Below are positions 16,825 through 18,190 of a stretch of 18,190 nt of DNA, piece by piece. The DNA lies in contig CAITSH010000111.1 of the NCBI GenBank assembly GCA_903895005.1, positions 1 to 18,190 of the forward strand. The letters run 5' to 3'. A program made the translations under genes and the position numbers. The stretch comes from an uncultured Pseudomonadota bacterium. GTDB lineage: Bacteria > Pseudomonadota > Gammaproteobacteria > Burkholderiales > SG8-39. The notes beneath the pieces were generated by a model. That model was not told the origin of the DNA. It ran no database searches and saw only the letters and a list, made by a program, of their open reading frames with translations. Each line of letters starts with the position of its first letter. Position 1 is the first letter of the stretch.

Positions 16825-16959
16825 TATGTAACCGAAGCGTGCGCAACCGCAGCGTATGCGACCACAGCGGGCGTGACCGCAGTGCATTGGACTGCGGTCT
16901 GTTTCACCGCGGTCTGTGTCACCGTGGTCTGCGTCACCGCCGTTGATGTCACCGCGCGC
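16825..16959. repeat. 15-bp degenerate tandem repeat, nine units
   Basis: 135 bp divide into nine 15-bp units from TATGTAACCGAAGCG and TGCGCAACCGCAGCG to TGTTTCACCGCGGTC, TGTGTCACCGTGGTC, TGCGTCACCGCCGTT and GATGTCACCGCGCGC. Most units keep a GTNACC-like core. On the plus strand one frame would read as a VTAVC-type pentapeptide repeat, but no credible start or ribosome site supports a gene there. The array lies upstream of the gene starting at 16683. Confidence 0.88.
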
Positions 16960-16975
16960 CGCGCGGTGTGGGGGC

Positions 16976-17003
16976 GGTGCCGGCGGGGCGGCGCCCCGGC
17001 ACC
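16976..17003 (-). terminator. GC-rich hairpin after the BLUF gene
   Basis: GGTGCCGG (16976-16983) pairs with CCGGCACC (16996-17003), with further inner GGC/GCC pairing. It begins 11 bp past the BLUF stop. No T-run follows on the minus strand, so it is a weak or factor-dependent terminator at best. Confidence 0.4.
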
Positions 17004-17014
17004 TAGATGCGTCT

Positions 17015-17521
17015 TTATTTGGCGCCGGTCAGGTGCAGTAACAGGCCCAAGCCCGGTGAGGTGTGCGATACCAGCCGGGCGCCGGCGCCATCAGCGGCGT
17101 CCGGACCGGCCTCAACATCATCGACCAAACCGGCGGCGCCTGTTTCGGATGCGGTCCGGGCAATGCGCCAGCGCGCATCGCACAGCGCACGCAATTGCTG
17201 CCGCGTTACCTCGGTGTAGCCCATGTGCCAGTCTGCAAAGCTGCGCACCGCGACCGGTTCATCGAGCAGTTCGATGATCTGGCGGTGCAAGCGGCTGTTC
17301 TGGATGCGCGCCCATGTCGCCTCCAGACCGGCTTGCGGCCCCTCGATGTACTGCACGAAACTGCCATCACTGTAAATCAGCGCGCCGGAGACCCCGTCGG
17401 CGGCATTGCGCCCCCTTGACCTGGCCAGTATCGACTCCAGATCCGCCAGACTCATGGGCAGGGTCGCCGAACTGACGTAGGCGATGCAGCGCCCGTCGGG
17501 AAGCGCGTTGTCGATGTTCAC
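17015..17521 (-). CDS. BLUF-domain blue-light photoreceptor
   Basis: The 168-aa protein is an N-terminal BLUF domain (about 11-105) with a short C-terminal tail. All key flavin-pocket residues are present: Y15 (IAYVSSA), N39 (SRGRNAADGVSGALIY), Q57 (FVQYIEG), W98 and M100 (FADWHMGY). These match AppA Y21, N45, Q63, W104 and M106 at a constant offset of six. By family it binds FAD and signals through a hydrogen-bond switch after blue light. There is no fused output domain such as EAL or cyclase, so it must act on a partner. The start is GTG at 17521, since no other start precedes the first BLUF strand. It overlaps the stop of the hybrid kinase gene (GTGA, 17518-17521). The tail (about 110-168) is Ala/Gly-rich and unrecognised. 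Confidence 0.94.
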   Translation of the reverse strand: MNIDNALPDGRCIAYVSSATLPMSLADLESILARSRGRNAADGVSGALIYSDGSFVQYIEGPQAGLEATWARIQNSRLHRQIIELLDEPVAVRSFADWHMGYTEVTRQQLRALCDARWRIARTASETGAAGLVDDVEAGPDAADGAGARLVSHTSPGLGLLLHLTGAK

Positions 17522-18190
17522 GCCTCCCCGGCGGGACGCGCGTTGGACAGCCGCGCCGCCATCGCCCGGTAGAGCACCGCCGGGTCAACCGGCTTGGGCA
17601 GGTGCTCGCTCATGCCCGCCGCGAGGCATTGCAAGCGGTCTTCGGCAAAGGCGTTGGCCGTTGTCGCCAGGATCGGGATCGCAGCCCATCCGGGCAGCAG
17701 CCTGATCTGGCGCGTCGCCTCCATGCCGTCCATCAGGGGCATCTGCACATTCATCAGCACCAGGTCAAAGCGCTCCCGCGCGGCGCGCTCCAGCGCCTCG
17801 ATGCCGTTCCCGGCGGTCACGATGGTCATGCCCAGGTTCGTCAGCAACTCGACCATCACCTCGCGATTGACCGGGTTGTCCTCGGCGATCAGCACCCTCG
17901 CCCCGGCGCACACCGCCTGCAGCGCCTTGCGTGCGCGTTGGGTCATCGCCGCGCTGCGCAGGCCAAAGCCCGCGTCCCGCTCGTCGTGCTCGCCGGGTAT
18001 GACGATGAACGGCAGTTCGCCGCCCTCTGCCGCCACCGCACCCTCCAGCAATTTCAGCGTGTGATGCAGCGCCGCGGGCATGACCGGTTTGGCCAGCACC
18101 CCGGCGGCGCCCTCGTCGCGCGCCCTTTCCCGGAACTCCGGCTCGTCGTAGGCGCTGACCATCAGCACCAGCGGCCGCCGGCCAAGCGCC
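17518..18190 (-). CDS. Hybrid sensor kinase, C-terminal receiver domains (5' end cut by window edge)
   Basis: The frame is open at the right edge and ends at 17518. The visible 223 residues hold the end of one receiver (PLVLMVSAYDE ... GAAGVLAKPV) and a complete second receiver (about 90 residues in, VLIAEDNPVNREVM to EHLPKPVDP). Serial receivers of this type are usual at the C-terminus of hybrid histidine kinases, but the kinase core is outside the window, so a multi-receiver regulator is possible. In the second receiver the phospho-acceptor position reads DLVLMNVQMPLMDG: Asn (codon 17749-17751) replaces Asp, while the acidic pair, Thr and Lys are intact. This receiver should not be phosphorylated in the normal way. 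The stop overlaps the BLUF start, suggesting coupled expression and a shared pathway. No Hpt domain is visible at the C-terminus. Confidence 0.9.
   Translation of the reverse strand, partial: ALGRRPLVLMVSAYDEPEFRERARDEGAAGVLAKPVMPAALHHTLKLLEGAVAAEGGELPFIVIPGEHDERDAGFGLRSAAMTQRARKALQAVCAGARVLIAEDNPVNREVMVELLTNLGMTIVTAGNGIEALERAARERFDLVLMNVQMPLMDGMEATRQIRLLPGWAAIPILATTANAFAEDRLQCLAAGMSEHLPKPVDPAVLYRAMAARLSNARPAGEA

Larger units (their letters stand above)
16684..17014. other. Intergenic region, 331 bp
   Basis: No gene is called. Near the 16683 start lie the palindrome TTCTTAAGAA (16707-16716), a CGGTACCG site and a weak promoter candidate. GTCAC/GTAAC motifs and a nine-unit 15-bp array fill 16783-16959. 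A GC-rich hairpin (16976-17003) follows the BLUF stop. Confidence 0.75.

Noticed and set aside
16771..17277. Plus-strand frame with VTAVC-type pentapeptide repeats
   Set aside because: It starts at a TTG without a ribosome site and runs antisense into the BLUF gene. The periodicity is explained by the 15-bp tandem array.

Overview
The window is high-GC DNA with Shine-Dalgarno-led genes, sigma-54 activators, two-component systems and a BLUF photoreceptor. This fits a free-living betaproteobacterium (Burkholderiales/Rhodocyclales-like), but the sequence holds no marker gene that proves the taxon. There are 12 protein-coding genes, two of them cut by the window ends. I see no RNA gene, IS element, phage gene or CRISPR array.

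Layout. (1) 1-4464, minus strand: a membrane histidine kinase is followed by an ATGA-overlapping NtrC-type sigma-54 response regulator. After 278 bp comes a second NtrC-type regulator, cut by the left edge, with its own candidate -24/-12 promoter. The two regulators share a block that is about 97% identical at DNA level. (2) 4741-9830, minus: two tandem paralogues of a secreted protein of about 835 aa, probably one operon, closed by a strong hairpin terminator. (3) 9831-10461: a 631-bp divergent region with a hairpin, a candidate extended -10 promoter and eleven head-to-tail 11-bp units. (4) 10462-12675, plus: an OmpR/PhoB-type response regulator and a QseC/TctE-like histidine kinase. (5) 12925-16683, minus: a 265-aa secreted protein, a GTGA-overlapping small anchored protein with a CusF-like fold, and a third paralogue of the secreted family, which ends near the same hairpin element. 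(6) 17015-18190, minus: the C-terminus of a hybrid sensor kinase whose last receiver has Asn in place of the phospho-acceptor Asp, GTGA-overlapping a BLUF blue-light receptor.

How it may work together (inference): two complete two-component systems, one sigma-54-dependent and one OmpR-type, flank or interleave with three copies of an exported protein family that I do not recognise. The simplest reading is that the sensory genes control production of this envelope or extracellular family. The BLUF/hybrid-kinase pair at the right edge may be a separate light-responsive unit.

The most unusual aspects are the unrecognised three-member secreted family embedded among regulators, the number of different short tandem arrays (7, 9, 10, 11, 12, 15 and 18 bp units) in the intergenic gaps, and signs of recent sequence exchange between paralogues in both the regulator pair and the secreted family.
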